From positions 1-5,461 of the forward strand of contig CAZVYG010000145.1 of assembly GCA_964631605.1 (NCBI GenBank): 5,461 nucleotides of DNA, written 5' to 3'. Positions 5,316 through 5,461 of this stretch are shown piece by piece (positions within the stretch are counted from its first letter, which is position 1; every line of letters begins with the position of its first letter). The translations under genes were made by a program, and so were the position numbers. The notes below the pieces were generated by a model, which worked only from the letters and a program-made list of their open reading frames with translations, had not been told where the DNA came from and searched no databases. The stretch comes from JARKQH01 sp964631605. GTDB lineage: Bacteria > Verrucomicrobiota > Verrucomicrobiia > Limisphaerales > UBA8199.

Positions 5316-5343
5316 AAAATACATCAAGTCATCGCAGCGTCAA
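5316..5343 (-). promoter_or_regulatory. Promoter of the HPCKLC protein gene
   Basis: On the minus strand TTGACG (5343-5338) and TATTTT (5321-5316) are separated by 16 bases. The -10 box ends five bases (ACCCA) before the TTG start at 5310, and no Shine-Dalgarno sequence is visible. The spacing to the start codon is the same as at the 4699-4729 promoter and again implies a leaderless or near-leaderless transcript. Confidence 0.5.
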
Positions 5344-5386
5344 ATTGGGGGGCGGCGCTTGGTCTATCCGGCTCGGCCCGACTCGG

Positions 5387-5407
5387 CCGGAAGTCGGAGA
5401 CTTCCGG
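5387..5407. repeat. Palindromic hairpin 1 with GTCGGAGAC core
   Basis: A perfect inverted repeat: the 9-base arm CCGGAAGTC (5387-5395), a GGA loop (5396-5398) and the arm GACTTCCGG (5399-5407). No T-tract follows. It shares its central nine bases with the next hairpin. Confidence 0.8.
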
Positions 5408-5411
5408 AACC

Positions 5412-5430
5412 AGCAGGTCGGAGACCTGCT
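5412..5430. repeat. Palindromic hairpin 2 with GTCGGAGAC core
   Basis: A perfect inverted repeat: AGCAGGTC (5412-5419), a GGA loop (5420-5422) and GACCTGCT (5423-5430). The central GTCGGAGAC is identical to that of the 5387-5407 hairpin and lies 24 bases from it, while the outer stem bases differ but still pair. This looks like a REP-like or dispersed palindrome family; other copies would have to be sought outside the window. Confidence 0.8.
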
Positions 5431-5456
5431 CCACGCCACAAACGCACGCGTGGGGC
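5428..5456. repeat. Third inverted repeat, overlapping hairpin 2
   Basis: GCTCCACGC (5428-5436) pairs with GCGTGGGGC (5448-5456) across an 11-base loop, with one G-T wobble at 5430/5454. Its core CCACGC/GCGTGG is perfect. Bases 5428-5430 are also used by hairpin 2, so the full stems compete. The DNA beyond is cut by the window edge, and no gene is discernible in 5344-5461. Confidence 0.55.
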
Positions 5457-5461
5457 AGACC

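Noticed and set aside
5387..5456. CRISPR-like repeat array
   Set aside because: There are only two core copies of nine bases, 24 bases apart centre to centre, with differing arms; there are no regular repeats and spacers and no cas genes.

Overview
The window is GC-rich bacterial DNA with long, tightly packed genes. The protein types point to the PVC superphylum, most likely Verrucomicrobiota (a Limisphaerales/Pedosphaera-like lineage). The signs are a DUF1559-like prepilin with an H-X9-DG motif, a C-terminal 'W-[PS]-x-TATGWVLE…FFRMRR' exported-protein module, a SCO protein with a CPLPDYCP motif, and Pro/Ala/Asn-rich exported proteins. This is inferred from family resemblance; there is no rRNA or other phylogenetic marker in the window.

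Layout. (1) 1-149, plus strand: the last 48 codons of an unrecognised gene. (2) 224-2519, plus strand: a three-gene operon with almost no spacing. It encodes an exported DUF1573 protein, a membrane-anchored rhodanese, and a MauE/DoxX-like four-helix membrane protein with a Cys-rich loop. (3) 2520-2553: a short convergent gap with a nested inverted repeat. (4) 5310-2554, minus strand: a small membrane-anchored CxxC protein, a 212-base gap with a promoter, a secreted Met/His-rich protein, a prepilin-like protein coupled to it by a GTGA overlap, and a SCO-family thioredoxin-fold protein. (5) 5311-5461: a promoter region followed by a cluster of palindromes, two of which share a GTCGGAGAC core.

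How the genes may work together. All six substantially complete genes besides the prepilin look like membrane or envelope proteins concerned with thiols, sulfur or copper: DUF1573, rhodanese and MauE/DoxX on one strand, and the HPCKLC protein, the Met/His-rich protein and SCO on the other. I infer two convergent operons for envelope redox and copper handling, possibly serving cytochrome oxidase assembly or maturation of a periplasmic enzyme. No direct functional evidence is present in the sequence.

The main anomalies are these. The SCO gene has no signal peptide and seems to start inside the end of a preceding copper-binding domain, directly after the prepilin stop codon. Two minus-strand genes have sigma70-like promoters whose -10 box lies exactly 5 bases before the start codon and no Shine-Dalgarno sequence, suggesting leaderless transcripts. 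The 5387-5456 palindromes look like a dispersed repeat element.
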